NCBI GenBank assembly: GCA_029207755.1
Contig: JARCOQ010000001.1
Location: 89,887,637 to 89,951,636, forward strand
DNA from: Chamaea fasciata
Taxonomy: Eukaryota; Chordata; Aves; Passeriformes; Sylviidae
Direction of reading: 5' to 3'
DNA: 64,000 nucleotides
Of this stretch, positions 36,271 through 48,620 are shown one piece after another. Made by a program: the position numbers and the translations under genes. Under the pieces are notes generated by a model that saw only the letters and a list, made by a program, of their open reading frames with translations, was not told the origin of the DNA and did not search any database. How positions within the stretch are numbered: position 1 is the stretch's first letter; the number at the start of each line of letters is the position of its first letter.

Positions 36271-38909
36271 TTTTTTGAACATGCCTACCAGGCTGTCTAC
36301 CATGTCTACTAGCCCCGGCAGCATGATGAATCCTGAAGAGTGCTGCAACTTCTTTCTTAAAATTGTGTTTTGAAAAATGAGAACACTTTAACAGAACTTG
36401 CATGAAAAAGAAAGGAAGAAGCCAGCCCACAGTATTTTATATACCCTTCAGAGCCACGCAGACAAGTAGTGTCCAAGGCACCCAGCTTGCTAGATGTTAA
36501 GGGAATTATGAAACTAAGCACTCCCAATGAAACAGCAAACAGCTGCTGTATGTACAAGGAAAGGAAAACAAATAACATGCAACTTTTTATTGCAGTGGTA
36601 TTCATACTTTTACTTCCACTCACAATAAATTTGGTAATATCAGCAAAATTTATTCTAGATTGCAAGGCTGTGCAAATATCTGTATAAATCAAGTGTAGTG
36701 CTTGGACTCCTGGCAGCTGGCCAGAATAGCTCTCTGTGTAAACAAGTTTGCCTATTTCTATATTAACCACTCATGGCTATAACTCTCTCCTGGCCTATCA
36801 AGCCAGATTACCCTTTATGTTCCTCTGTGTGGGACAAAATCTAGCAGTGGAACAGCATTTACCGGCTATATAATATGGAAATGATATGCACTGCAATTAA
36901 AAAGAAGTCCATTCCTCTGGGCAAGGTCTATTTAGGAATGCCCTGCTGACTTTAGAAAAGGACTGTAGTTACAAAGTTCCCAGTTGAAACAATAAATGAA
37001 CTATGTGAGTGGTTAAGTTAGGTGGAGGAACAAACAGAGATTTGTGCAGTGACATAAATTAGGACTTAAAATTATCTCAACAGTTTACATAACATTTGCT
37101 GCACACGAACCCATTGCATGTGGTGTTTAATATTGCATACATGCTTTGGCAGATCCAGTGCAACTTTACAGTGAAGCAAGGACACAACAGATGACAACTC
37201 TCCACAAAGCAAGAAATGTGATAGCTGTATTCGCATACTGCAGATGCAGTGAAATGAATCTAGGTTTAGTAATTATTTATTTATCTGCTTGTGGGATTTT
37301 GTCTGTTTCTCAGATTTTGGGTTAGTTTTTTTGTTTTGTTTTTGTACATAGGTCACTATCACCTAATAAGAACCTAACATTTGTACAGTACTGAGTACAT
37401 CACTTGATGTTTTGGAGTCCAGTGCCTATTGCTTCTTGCAACACAGCTGTAGTAATAAGGAGTAAATTTAGTCAGTGATGCTGCTCAAATCGAAATAGGA
37501 AAGAAGACAATCTTGCAAATAAAATGGTATGCAAAAATGTATATATGTTTCATCCATGTAATTGTAACTCTCCGCTGTCCTTATAACAGACTTCAAATAT
37601 TTGAACTGAGGAACCTAAAAATGCCCAATCACCCTACACAGAAATCTGTGGTTAGAAGACATTATTGCCAGAGAGCATTTCAGAGCCCTCATAACACCTT
37701 GCTATATGTTTGCCAAGAGGACTCAATGAAGAACTTCAGTAAGCCAAAGACTTGCAAAGGGTACCCTTTGATGAGAGGCACATTATAGACATAGTTCTTG
37801 CTCTGTGCAGTCATCGAAAAATATTTAAAGTGCCAAGGTCTATAGTTCTGCTTTCTGCTACATATAGTGTCATGAGCAAAACCACCCAAAAAATTAGAAA
37901 ACAAACCCCCAAAGTAAGCAGCTACCCCCAGAGGACCTGGGTCAAGGTCCTTGTTGCATCAAGTCCTGATTTTGTCTTGACTGCAGAGTAGTAGGAGAAA
38001 AAAAGCTCTGTATGCAATCTATCCCTCCAATATGTAGATGAAGATGTGACTTCTGGAAGTCCCAGAAGGTGCAGATATGGCATCCAGGCTTGTACCAGCC
38101 CCTTTGAGCTTTGTATGCCATCAGTGATAACAGGGCTGTTTAAACACACTCTGCTGAAGAAATAAACATCATTTTCTATTCAAGTGCTTCAAGAGCAAGC
38201 AGCCAGTCATCTTAGTGCTGAAGGAAGGAGTCTAAGGCTTAATTTCCAAGAAGGTTGTCTGTACAACAGCAGTTATGTCAGAGGAGCAGTATCTAGTTTA
38301 CACAACAAAATATTCTCACAACTATTAAGCTGCAGGCAAAGACTGCAAATCAAAATTAATTACAAGCGTGTCTTGGCTACACAGAGACAGAAATGCTGCA
38401 GCCCAGTAGAGAACTAAGAAAAGTCAACTAGGGCACTCGTGAGCATTTACCAGGAACTTTTATTTTGAAATGTGCGGAGCACACGGCTGTGAGGGTCAGC
38501 ATTTAGCAGCTTTACCCCAATTTGGGGTACTTTTGGTATTGAGACCAAAATAAATAATTCACTTCTGTATTTTTTAAACATAAAACTATAGGGCACTCTC
38601 ATAGGTGAGGATGACAACCACCTTGTTTGCTTAACCATCTTAACCCTATTTTGAACATCCTTTGCCCTGCTCTCACCCCCTGCTGTTTATTCAGCCATGA
38701 CCACATTTTGGGATAGGATTATCAAATGGCTGGGATAAATTTCACTGTGATTTTCCTTGGCACAGCATTTTTTAAGTTAAACTGTTTGCTATTACAGACC
38801 CTGATAATGGCACCCCTAGGTACAATACCCTGTTTCAGAAGATCTGTGTTAAACATTATGAATTCCCAAACAGTTACCTCCTCGGGAACAAAATCATTAA
38901 GCTGGGTAG

Positions 38910-39130
38910 CCTGACTTAATTAGACTTAAATGTCATCAGTGATTCACTCTGTTTTAATAAACTCATCTGTTTTCATGTCAGTTCTGTAATTTACACCATA
39001 AAGACCCAGCCATGTTGTTCCAATGTCTCAGGAGCACAGTTAGAAACGATCTGAAAATCTTTCAGGGCTGCCTTATTGCAAGTTTGATGACACTGTAACA
39101 GATGCAGACAGTGTCAGTGAAGGTAAAACC
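38910..39130. promoter_or_regulatory. Candidate conserved non-coding element (inferred)
   Basis: Repeat-free stretch with 'acttaattagac', 'gatgacac' and 'cagtgattcactct' motifs and no frame. The TAATTA core suits homeodomain binding. Inference only. Confidence 0.2.
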
Positions 39131-40719
39131 TTTTCAAGGAAAAGCATCATAGAGAGAGCTTTGCGGCTACTAGAAAATTTGGAGCAGGAACACAAAAAAA
39201 AAAAAAAAAAGACACAAGTGCTTTGGAGGAGGAGCTCTCTTGAGAAATGTGCTTTGCCATAAAGCTCTGAAAGTGAGCAGAGTGAGAAGAAGAAAACATA
39301 AGAAAATAGGTGTTTCTGTGAAACTCATTTCAAAATGGTAAATATTAAGATTTGCCTGGTAGCTTAGCAGGTCCACTGTCTTCCCTAATTCTTTTGGAAA
39401 GAAGTGCCAGACATGTGGGTCAAAGCCAAAGAACAGCCTTTCTTTAACGTATATACTCTATTAATTTTGACCTTTCACTATACTTGGACTTTAAAGCTGC
39501 CTCAGGAAATCTGTGTTGAAGTATTACATGCATTCAGACCACTGGCAATTTAAAAATCAATCAATATTTAAAAATCAATAAAAATCAATATATATGTTAC
39601 CAATGTACTACACTTTTACATGCAGGAGGCCAGGAAAGGAGCTGCGGCAAGGATCTCACCTCTGTGCACTGAACTGAGCAGTGGGGAATTTGAGTGCTCT
39701 GCCATGGATCTGCATGTGATAAGCTCTAATGTACAAATGCTAGGAACATGCTCTTGAACTCTCTAAAGAGAATCTATACATTTCTCTTTGATGCTGGACA
39801 GAGGTTAAAACGATATATAAACAACTATAGGTTACCTTAGTTTCATTAGACTGGTACTTACCACTGTGATGGATCCAGTCTAGGAACAGCAATTGCTGGG
39901 TAGGCAGCCGGCCCCAATCTACTTCAAAGCACAGTTGGGAGTAAACAGGTATGCTAATGAAGAAATTACCCATGCTACACATTTACCAGCTCCCAGAGGA
40001 ACATTAATATCAGAAGTTGATCACGCATGCAGAAGCAAGAAGGTCCTATACCTGATCAAAGACATTTGTGGGCACAACACTCTTTTCTGTGCTAGAAACA
40101 AGCAGGACAGGCTATATACAGACAAAATTATTCATAATGCACCTTCTGGTTAGATTAACAGGGGTAAATGCTCACCCAAGTTGGTGATATTTCTAATTAG
40201 AGACTGAAAGACAGCACTTGACATAATCTGTGATTACAGGAGGAAAAAAAAAACAATCAAATGAGCATACAAACACCCTACATAGGTTTATTTTGTTTGT
40301 GTGGGTTTTCTTCTTCTACAAACACCAAACAGATTTATGTGCATGAGATTTATGTGCATGATTGCATATTGCTGAAAGTGTGTTTGCTTTCCATTTTGTT
40401 TGAAGCAGGTCCACTGGAATCAGGTTTGTTTATTTACCTGGTATTTGACAAACTGTCTCTGACACCCAGCTATCAAGGGTTCATGCCCATGTTTCTTACT
40501 GGAAACTCCATTCTCCTAATTGTTGCTGTAAGCAGAAAAACACAAGAGGTGGTTTTGCCTCCAGGCTATGTGAGCTAGGTCTGGTATCAGCCATGTTTTA
40601 TTACAACCCATAAGACTGAGATCTCTTTGATTGTCTTTCACAAGACTTCAGTTTTCCTTTTCTTTTTTCTTGGTTTTTCACTTTCACATACACTCACACA
40701 CAGAAGGTATATTTAAAGG

Positions 40720-41070
40720 AGTGTATTGATCTTAATGACCTCTCAAAATTTATCCTGGGGCTAATCAGAGGCTTGCTGTGTGGTGCTGGCTAAATCTATC
40801 ATGGTATTGAATAATTCACAGCCTGCCTTAAAGGCTCCAGACTAGGTGATTTACCCCATATTAATGTGATGCTTTTGCATTTTAATAGGCTTATGTTAAT
40901 GTTTTACAAAATGATAAAGCATTCTTCTGAACTCTCCAGCGACAAGAGATGATGGTATGAACCACATAATTCTTGCAAAGGACAGCCAATAACATCAGAT
41001 TTATGAGTGTTGCTACAGCATCTGTCATAAGCTCAAGCCAGACCAAACCATTTTGTTGAGACTTACCCCT
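40720..41070. promoter_or_regulatory. Candidate conserved non-coding element (inferred)
   Basis: A repeat-free stretch includes 'gggctaatcagagg', 'ccatattaatgtgatgc' and an octamer-like 'ttttgcattttaat' near 40873-40886, a POU/homeodomain-type arrangement. No reading frame is supported. Conservation is untested. Confidence 0.25.
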
Positions 41071-42260
41071 GTTCTGACTGCACAAGTGGCTTTTCCCAAC
41101 CTGTCTGACGCTTTATTGAAAGTAGTCAGGCACAGGAGAAAAGGTAGGGCATTCTGAAAGCAGAACTAACCTTTCCGAAACTGTTTTAGCACAGAGGTTT
41201 TAATATCCCTTTGAGAAAAGACCTAGAGGAGAACAAGAGGGATTTCATCGCTCTAAGGTTGGAATTTCAGAGAGCAGTGTTCACGAGTGGGGTCATATTT
41301 TTCCATTTGAAAGGGAGACAGCCTGTCAGCAGAGCTCAATGTGTTAGGCATATGTTGGGTGCTGAGAATCGTAAAATGCAGGTCAGGTGACGAGAACACT
41401 CACACCACTTCCCTCCAGTTGTACTGCACCTTTACATCTCAGCTGCTACACAGATCACAGGAGTGCTTTCCCCACCCTCTCAAGAGAAAAAAAAGAATGA
41501 CATTTATCTCTTAAAACCTGCTTAAGTGCTTATGGGAGAAGGGAGTTGAGGGTAGGGGGGAAGCCACATCATCTTTTTAACAGCTGCTTGTAGTGGCATC
41601 CTTGTACTAACACAGGATGGAAACAAAAGGGAAAAATACTCCAGCCCTGGGCCTTTTGGTAGATGGCAAGGTGGAGAATGAACTCCAGTTCTGCTAAATG
41701 GAGACTAATATATATGAGAGGGTGGGGGACGTGAACTGCTTACCCTGCTGACACCGGTCAACTGGTCAAATCAAGCCTTTGAAAATGGGACTTGCTGGCA
41801 GGTTGCATGGAAGATGGTGGCTTCCCATCTTCATATAAGGAAAGGCTAGAGAAGAGCAAAAAAAAAAGGAAAAAAAAGACAGAGAAATGGGAATGAACAA
41901 CAGTACAGAAACTTAACATAAAACAAAGTGTGCAGCATTGTCTGGAGTGGTGTACCATATCCTACCACTGACAGGCAAAACAATTGCACTTATTGATTTG
42001 AAAAACAACTCTTTGTTCCAAAAGGCAAAAAACTCCTTCTTACATGATTTCATGTTTCATAATTCCTCTAACAAAAGAGGGCAATACTCACCAGAGAAAG
42101 CCATCTAGAAATGCTAAGATGTTGAAAACTCAGGTGCTCACTTATCAAAACAGAAAATTGATTTTTAGCATGTGGCTTGCAGGAAAGACCCAAGCCCTCA
42201 CCTCACATACACCAACCCAGTTCCTCAAATGCCATGATGTAGAAACCATCTCTACCACAA

Positions 42261-42292
42261 TGAATATGCAATGCTGTGAATATGCAATGCAA
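42261..42292. repeat. Tandem duplication, 2 x 16 bp
   Basis: Units TGAATATGCAATGCTG and TGAATATGCAATGCAA lie head to tail and differ only in the last two bases. Confidence 0.8.
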
Positions 42293-42694
42293 ACTGTGGA
42301 ACATCTGCTGTTGGTTTTTGAATGGACTGCCAGCAATTATGAAATACACCTGGGGATTACAGAACCCAGGTTTTCATTCAGTATTAATTTAGATAACCAT
42401 GTTAGCCTCTGGCTTACTGGCTGCTATGAGGTGGGGCTGCTTGTTTCCAGACGATTCAGTCTGTACATGAAAGATTTTCATGACAGCTGGACAGTTTTGT
42501 TAAGATTGTCAGTGTTAACAACTACTGCAAAAGTATTCACCAGTTCTTCTGGACACTTCTAAAAAGACAATACAGAATTATTTTTCACACCACATGCAAC
42601 TGAACTGTGGAGTCTGTGGCTACAGTTCAGAAAATGACACAAGAAGTGACTGAACACTTAAAAGGATAACAACACCATCTGGAATTTAAATTAT

Positions 42695-42754
42695 TGCTAT
42701 TAATACTGAAGCTAGAAGAAACACTGCTATTAATACTGAAGCTAGAAGAAACAC
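42695..42754. repeat. Perfect tandem duplication, 2 x 30 bp
   Basis: A 30-bp unit starting tgctattaatactg and ending gaagaaacac is present twice without a mismatch (42695-42724 and 42725-42754). Perfect identity suggests a recent slippage event, or an assembly artefact. Confidence 0.9.
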
Positions 42755-43209
42755 TAAAACAGCATGATTCAGATTTTAAGCCAATCTTAGCTACTACATA
42801 TTAGTAGCAGATAATCCTATCACTGCTTAATTTAGGGTCTCAGGAATCCTTATTGCAGCATCTGCTGCAATCAGACAGGAAACTGAAGCATGAAGTAATG
42901 TTGGTATTTATGTTCTTCTCTACCTATAGCATGTGCAAAACTTAAAAACAAGCTGTGAGAATTAAACTATGCAGGCAGCTGATGAGAAGATTGTTACACA
43001 CGTGCCTCAGATTAAATACTTAACATTTGAAAATGTTGGCCATAGCATACATCTACCACTGTAATGAAGAACCCATAAGACCATTCAGGTACAAGGACAT
43101 CCTGAATCACAGAAAAGGACCAAAAAACAATCTCAGTAGAGGTCCTATTCCACTTCTTAGGCCCTGAGTGTGGAGTAGATCAGAAAGACCAGCTTATGTG
43201 CCTTCCCAG

Positions 43210-43590
43210 GCAGGCTCCTTGTAAACTGTACTAGAGCATTTTCCTTTTTTTGCAACTGTTGGCTCATGTTCAGGGTGTGATCTACTACATCTGCCAGGTC
43301 CTTTTCTGCAGACCTGCTACTAATGTTCAGATCTATCCTGTGCTTGTGTAGCTGATACTTCTTGTGTAAGAGTAGAACCTTTACTCACCCTTACTCAAAC
43401 ACATCCCACGCTTTCATGTCACTCAGTGTTTTGTCATGATCTCTCCAAACTCTCATCTTCCCTCTCTGTTCTTTGTAGTCTCTCTTAGTGCTGTGTTATC
43501 TGCAAATGGAAAAAAAAATGCAGTTTCTATCCTAGAGTAAAGTCCTGTGACAAAATCATCTACATCAATATGGACACCTTATCAGTGCAA
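43210..43590 (-). mobile_element. Eroded CR1 LINE fragment, antisense
   Basis: The plus strand carries 'tggctcatgttcagggtgtg', then 'ccaggtccttttctgcagac', then 'ttagtgctgtgttatctgcaaatgg', in the order expected for the reverse complement of the CR1 reverse-transcriptase region. On the minus strand the last block reads FADNTAL, an altered FADD catalytic box. The following 'aaatcatctacatcaatatg' fits the region just upstream in CR1. Both ends fade into unique sequence and the 3' tail is absent, so this is an old remnant. Confidence 0.6.
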
Positions 43591-45410
43591 AGATGAACTA
43601 AAAATCTTCAAAGTTGAGTCATTACTTTCTTAGCAACTGCAGTCAAACCAGCTCAAACTTGAAATCTGGAAATATAGAATTTTTTTCATTCTTTTGCTCA
43701 TTAGGCACTTGTTTGTTGCAGTTAAAAATCAAGCATTCACTTCATTCTTAAGTCAAACTGAGTTAATATCAGGAGCATATGACATGCATTTCTCTTTGAA
43801 CACTAGTCAATTTAAACATCAGTCATACAAGAACAGATTTACAGCAGAAATGAGTTGCTTTCTCAGAATAAATGAAGCAGAAAGCCTGTTATTTCCTCAC
43901 TCAGTCTTTTGCATACAACATACATATTGTAAATATAACCCATGATTTTCAGGGTTTGCAGAATTTGAATGCATCCATATCTTGCAAAAGTGTCCTTAAA
44001 ACTTACTTTCAAGACCGATTGTTCTGGAGTAGGAATCATTTGGGAGTGTATTAGATAATAGGAGCCTGCAATGGGGAAGAAATTTCAGTGCATAATTCAA
44101 AGAGATTTTTTGTCTTTTTTAATACCAAGTTGTAAGAAAGTGGCTCTTCTCCTCATGGTAAATACACTTGACTTTGGAAATAAATTAATTTTTTTCTCTA
44201 CACTTACATAAAATTACAGATCCTCCCCACCAGGCTGGATAGAAAGAATGTTATATGTTTTAGATAAAGTTTCAAAAAGTAGTAGAACAGCAACCATCAT
44301 TCTGAAAGAAAAGAAAAAAAAATGGGAGTTTAAGAACACAAGCAAAAAACCTTCTTACTGGATCTTGTGCTCCTCACTAATAAGAACATGATTAAGAATT
44401 TCTTTCTGTTCTGTTTTTGCAAGCTCTCTTCAACTATAAGAATATATTTGGTGCCTCTGTACTCTTACAGGACTTCTAGAATATTTTTTCAGCATTACAA
44501 AACTAATGTGAGAGATGCTGTATAAGTGGAAAGCATGATGACAATATTTTTTGTTTTAATATCTCAACAATGATGACTTAATACCATTCTTCACTAAATT
44601 TCTTAGCTGAAGCACTTGGTAACCCTGTTCAATCATCTCCATAGTAAAATTCCTTATTTACAAAAATACAACTTATCCTGGTCAAATTGTCTCCCTTTAA
44701 ACAAAGATGAACAATTTTCACTGTGAGTCTTCAATACTTTGGTGCAATACAACCAAGCAGATGTCAAGAAATGGCAAGAAGCATCTGAAGAAGCTACTAA
44801 AGTTATGAGTGGGTTTGTGTAGTTTGAAATTTCGCATCTTTTCCATTCTGAGTGGCAACAGAGTGGAGACTTATTCTTGTTGCATGAATTATGTGCTAAG
44901 CAATCTATTTTTCACAGGGCCCTCCAAAGCAAAAGATAACTTAATTTAACACTTTATGTAAAACAAAGCCTAAAATAGCATCACCAACTACTGCAATTAC
45001 ACTGCCCCATCAGGAGCAATGGTTGCTTGAGAACCTGAAGAGACCTTGTTCTATAGCATTACAGAGCAGAAGCCTTTTAGCTGCAGTACCCTTGGATAGC
45101 TCTGCTGGTCAGGTCTGTACATTCTGTCTTGCACAGAGGATCTTAAGTTATTTTTTAAGTCTACCACAAAGCAAAAGATCAAATATAGTAGTTTTTAATA
45201 CTCCGAGTTGTCGCTTCAGGGCAAAGGACCATTTTGTGTTTATAGGACACCTAATAAAACAGGGCCATAATTGGATTAAAAGGTCAAATAATTTTCAAAA
45301 TCAAACTCATAAAAAATAACTGCTATAGTAATGTGTTTCACAGAACTAGCCTACAGACCCTTAAAGAACCTAGCTAGAATGGCTGAGCCATTAGAGAGCA
45401 AGTGTTACCT
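43591..45410. other. Unique sequence, no supported gene
   Basis: AT-rich; no repeat family, RNA gene or coherent frame recognised. Confidence 0.6.
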
Positions 45411-45734
45411 GATTTCTTATGTATGCCAAGTTCACACTAGGACTTAGAGAAAATCTTCTTGCTGCAGCTTTAGCTCAGTATTCCTTTACTTTATCACCAT
45501 GGACAAGGAATGGATCATCCTTTTTCTTTCTGAAGAAGCCTTTCATGCTCTTGAAGACTGTTAATTCAAGTGTGTTCAGTCTTCTGTTTCTTGCTCTCAG
45601 CAACACCAATTCACTTGGTCTTTCTTTGAAGGTCATGTGTTGTAGACTTATGCTTATTCTGATTGCTATCCCCCAATAGACTTTCAAGCGCTCATTTTTT
45701 CCTTGAAGTGCAATGTTCTCTTCTTGACCTAGCA
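45411..45734 (-). pseudogene. Candidate exon or pseudogene with coiled-coil-like frame
   Basis: On the minus strand a possible acceptor ('ttcctgctag') ends at about 45735 and a possible donor ('aaatcag|gtaaca') follows 45411. One frame reads QEENIALQGKNERLK and later RARNRRLNTLELTVF, to a stop at 45475. The adjacent frame supplies SLLGDSNQ and later SLQEHERLLQKEKG. Alternating between two frames yields a charged, Leu-spaced, coiled-coil-like peptide, as expected for a coding sequence broken by small insertions or deletions. I cannot name the parent gene. It may be a decayed exon, a processed fragment or coincidence. Confidence 0.22.
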
Positions 45735-45884
45735 GGAATATTGCGGCATACTGTTAGGTATAAAAGGTTTCCAGAAAGCTGATAAAATACATTCTGTTAA
45801 AAGCTGAGCAGCAAAAGAAAAGCTAGAGGAATGACAGTCCTTAGCAATGCCTAGAGCACTGTTTACTAATGTTAATACAGTAAT

Positions 45885-46610
45885 TGGAATATAGAACTAT
45901 AAAATTTTTATGGTTGGAAAATCGAAGATCATTGAGGCCAACCATTGGCCCAGCACTACCAAGTCCACTACTGGACTTGTCCAGTGTACCCAAGTGCCAG
46001 ATCTACACTGTATCTGCATGGATGGTGACTCCACCATTTCCCTGGACATCTTGCTCCTATGCTTGACGACCCTTTCCATGATGAATTTTTTCCTGATATC
46101 TAAACATCCCCTTGCACAGCTTGAGGCCGTTTCCTCTCTGTCACTTGTTACTGGGGAGAAGAGACACCCCCCTCCCCCCCCTCCCCTCCAGGTCACCACA
46201 GCCTCCCTTCAGGCAGTTATAGAGAATGACAAGGTCCCCCTTGAGCCTCCTTTTCTCCAGGCTAAACACGCCCGGCTCCCTCAGCTGCTCCTCATCAGAT
46301 TTGTGCTCCAGACCCTTCCCCAGCTCCATTCCCCTTTTCTGGACATGCTCCAGCCCCTCAATGTCTTCCCTGTAGAGAGTGGCCCAAATCTGAACACAGG
46401 ATTTGAGGTGTGGCCTCACCAGTGCTGAGTACACAGGAACAATCACTGTCCTGGTCCTGCTGGCCACACTATTGCCGATCCAGGACAGAATGCCACTGGC
46501 CGGCTTGGACACGTGGGCACAGCTGGCTCCTGCTCAGCTGGCTGTTGACCCGCACCCCCAGATCCTTTTCTGCCAAGGATCAGCATTCTTGTGTGAGAAC
46601 TGCCAGGTAA
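45885..46610 (-). mobile_element. CR1 LINE, 5'-truncated, with a long open ORF2 fragment
   Basis: On the minus strand the sequence runs from the late reverse-transcriptase region to a CR1 tail at 45885, which contains 'tgatcttcgattttccaacc' and ends 'tagttctat'. A frame at 46141-46512 is open for 123 codons. It carries [16 protein letters not shown] (compare the family's LVRPHLEYC), then [21 protein letters not shown] and LYNCLKGG, all typical of the CR1 ORF2 C-terminal part. The open frame suggests a younger copy than the one at 43.2 kb. It lacks the 5' end, ORF1, the endonuclease and the catalytic core. Confidence 0.9.
46166..46190 (-). other. C-rich/G-rich tract inside CR1, possible quadruplex on minus strand
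   Basis: The plus strand has three C runs of 6, 7 and 4 bases separated by single T residues; the minus strand therefore has closely spaced G runs. The tract interrupts the CR1 frame just before its stop and may have expanded by slippage. Quadruplex folding is possible but not shown. Confidence 0.45.
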
Positions 46611-48600
46611 ACACTCTATCTGCTCTGAATAATTTCAAGCCTCCTGGGGGCAGTAAAGACAAGAAACCAACACTCCTACCCTAAAAGCAGACTCCAGCCA
46701 ATTCAGTTTAATATGTAGATCTCATCTCTCCAGTGCTGCATCAGTACTTGGTATAATGAAATGAGTCATCCTGTCACCTCTGCCTACATCTAATGCTGTC
46801 ACCAAACTGCGACAGCTTAGGTAGCTCAGAAAAGTCTCTTTCTGCTTTTTTCCCTAAATTTAACCATCTTGGAATTGCTCTGCTATGGGAAAAGAGTACA
46901 AACTGAAAATTTCCTAGCAGTATTCCAGTAAATAACAGAGAAAATTACTGTTATTTCCAAAAGAAGAAAATGTGATACAAGTTTAATGAGATAAAATGAA
47001 TCTGGAGATTAAAAAAACAGCTGTTCCAGAGAGACAACAAGTGAGTTTATAAATAGTATTGTTGATTGTATGCCTACTGTACAAGTTAATACAGCAAAAG
47101 ATGTCTGAGGAGAGGAAAAGAACAGAAGATTGAGATTGATTTGCAGACATTTTGAAAACAACAGTGTCACAGTGAAAATCCAGCAAGACAGTCTGCTTTA
47201 AAATATGTAATCAGTGCATTTTTGTTTATTGATGATAGTGAGGTAAGTGGACAGCCAAGCTCACATTGGCACAAGTGACTGTGAAGTGATTAATACTTAA
47301 GATATCTGAGGCAGAGCAAAGAGAAGGGCAAGATGTAATTAAGAAAATAAAGAACATGAATAGTAATGCTTTTCACACTTGGTGAGAAAGCATACATTGT
47401 TGACATAGTGTGATAGCTACAGACAGTACCTGGAGAAGGAGATGTATGAGAGGTAGTGGCAAAATACAAGCATTTGTAGGACCCTTGTGAAGAAGACTTG
47501 GTTTTCAAAGGTGCTTTCAAGCCAGGAGTATTCAACCCTATAAGTCAATTGGAGAAGGTGGGAGATGAAATTTTGTTCTTTAATTACAAATATGTTAAAG
47601 ATTACAAAAGGGAACTCACTAATTATTTAATCAGATTGCCACTGCTCTACTATAAGAGTTTACTTTGAGATCATGTTAGGTAGTTTTCTTGTCTTAAAAA
47701 TGAATTAGCAGGAAATTTCAATTTGTCTCATACTTTACTTCACAATTTTGGTAGATGTTTAGGCATAGCTAAATAAATTGCAACAATGAACACAATAATT
47801 AGGAACTTGAATTGTCTGAGAAATTATATTCTAATCTGCATAGAACAAAAGCCAAACAGAGGGAAACAATTCATGTGCAACACCTATCAATGCATGCAAT
47901 GATGCAATGTATATACCACTATGAAATAACATTTGGGGCTCTATGCCTCTATGATCCCACTACAGTTTTGTTTGCCTTGGAGTTAACAAAATGTTAAATA
48001 AGAAATTCAATAAAAAAACTTGCAGAAATGCCTGCTCAAACTTTTATTCTAGAAGAAAAGGCTGTGATCTTTTTTGCCATTTAGAAAGGATTAAGCAACA
48101 ACTTTGTTAAAGTAGTACCTTCTCCTTTCATGTTAGAGGCCAGTGGCATTTAGCATAGTCTCTAGGCAGCAAACTAAAAAAAGAATTGTTGGTATAAAGC
48201 AGTCACCTTCAGCAGTGCTTCCACCACCATCTCTTTTAGCCACTACCCCAATTATCTCTCTCGTGTAGTCTAGCATCTGACAAGTAAGCAGCCCCAAAAC
48301 ACACATCACAGTCCATGCTTCCTCTTAAATTTTCTGAATAACATTTAGATCTAGGTATGATCTAATAGGATGTCATGGATGCTGCCTTCTCAGGGAAGGG
48401 GTTACGGGCCTCAGAGGAGCAAAAATATCCATGAGAAATCATTTAACTTGAATCTATGTTTTCCTGAAAAATGAACAGTTTGCTGTTTTAATGGACTACC
48501 AGCTTCTTCCCGCAGGATCATACTTAATACCACTTTCTCAGCCTTGACAATATAGCAAATCAAACTCCCATTTGCTCCCTGCTGCACAGCAGCTCAGGCA

Positions 48601-48620
48601 CAAGAAGCATATGCTTCTTG
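48601..48620. repeat. Perfect 20-bp palindrome
   Basis: CAAGAAGCATATGCTTCTTG equals its own reverse complement and is centred on an NdeI-like CATATG, which is also an E-box. The flanking bases do not extend it. Confidence 0.85.

Larger units (their letters stand above)
36271..43209. other. Gene-poor sequence with candidate non-coding elements
   Basis: No supported gene. Notable small items are an A run at 39194-39210, an AT-rich 'aaaaatcaat' iteration at 39550-39597, a 15-bp duplication 'gatttatgtgcat' at 40332-40359, and the tandem duplications listed separately. The 172-codon plus frame at 42044-42562 resembles no known protein. The 37375-37400 stretch weakly resembles an L2/MIR tail. Confidence 0.55.

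Noticed and set aside
37375..37440. L2/MIR-like tail
   Set aside because: Only a few short words match the remembered consensus; too weak to list as a repeat.
42044..42562. 172-codon plus-strand frame
   Set aside because: No similarity to a known family; it includes a local 16-bp duplication and has no splice or promoter context.
45910..46428. 172-codon plus-strand frame
   Set aside because: It is the antisense shadow of the minus-strand CR1 coding region.
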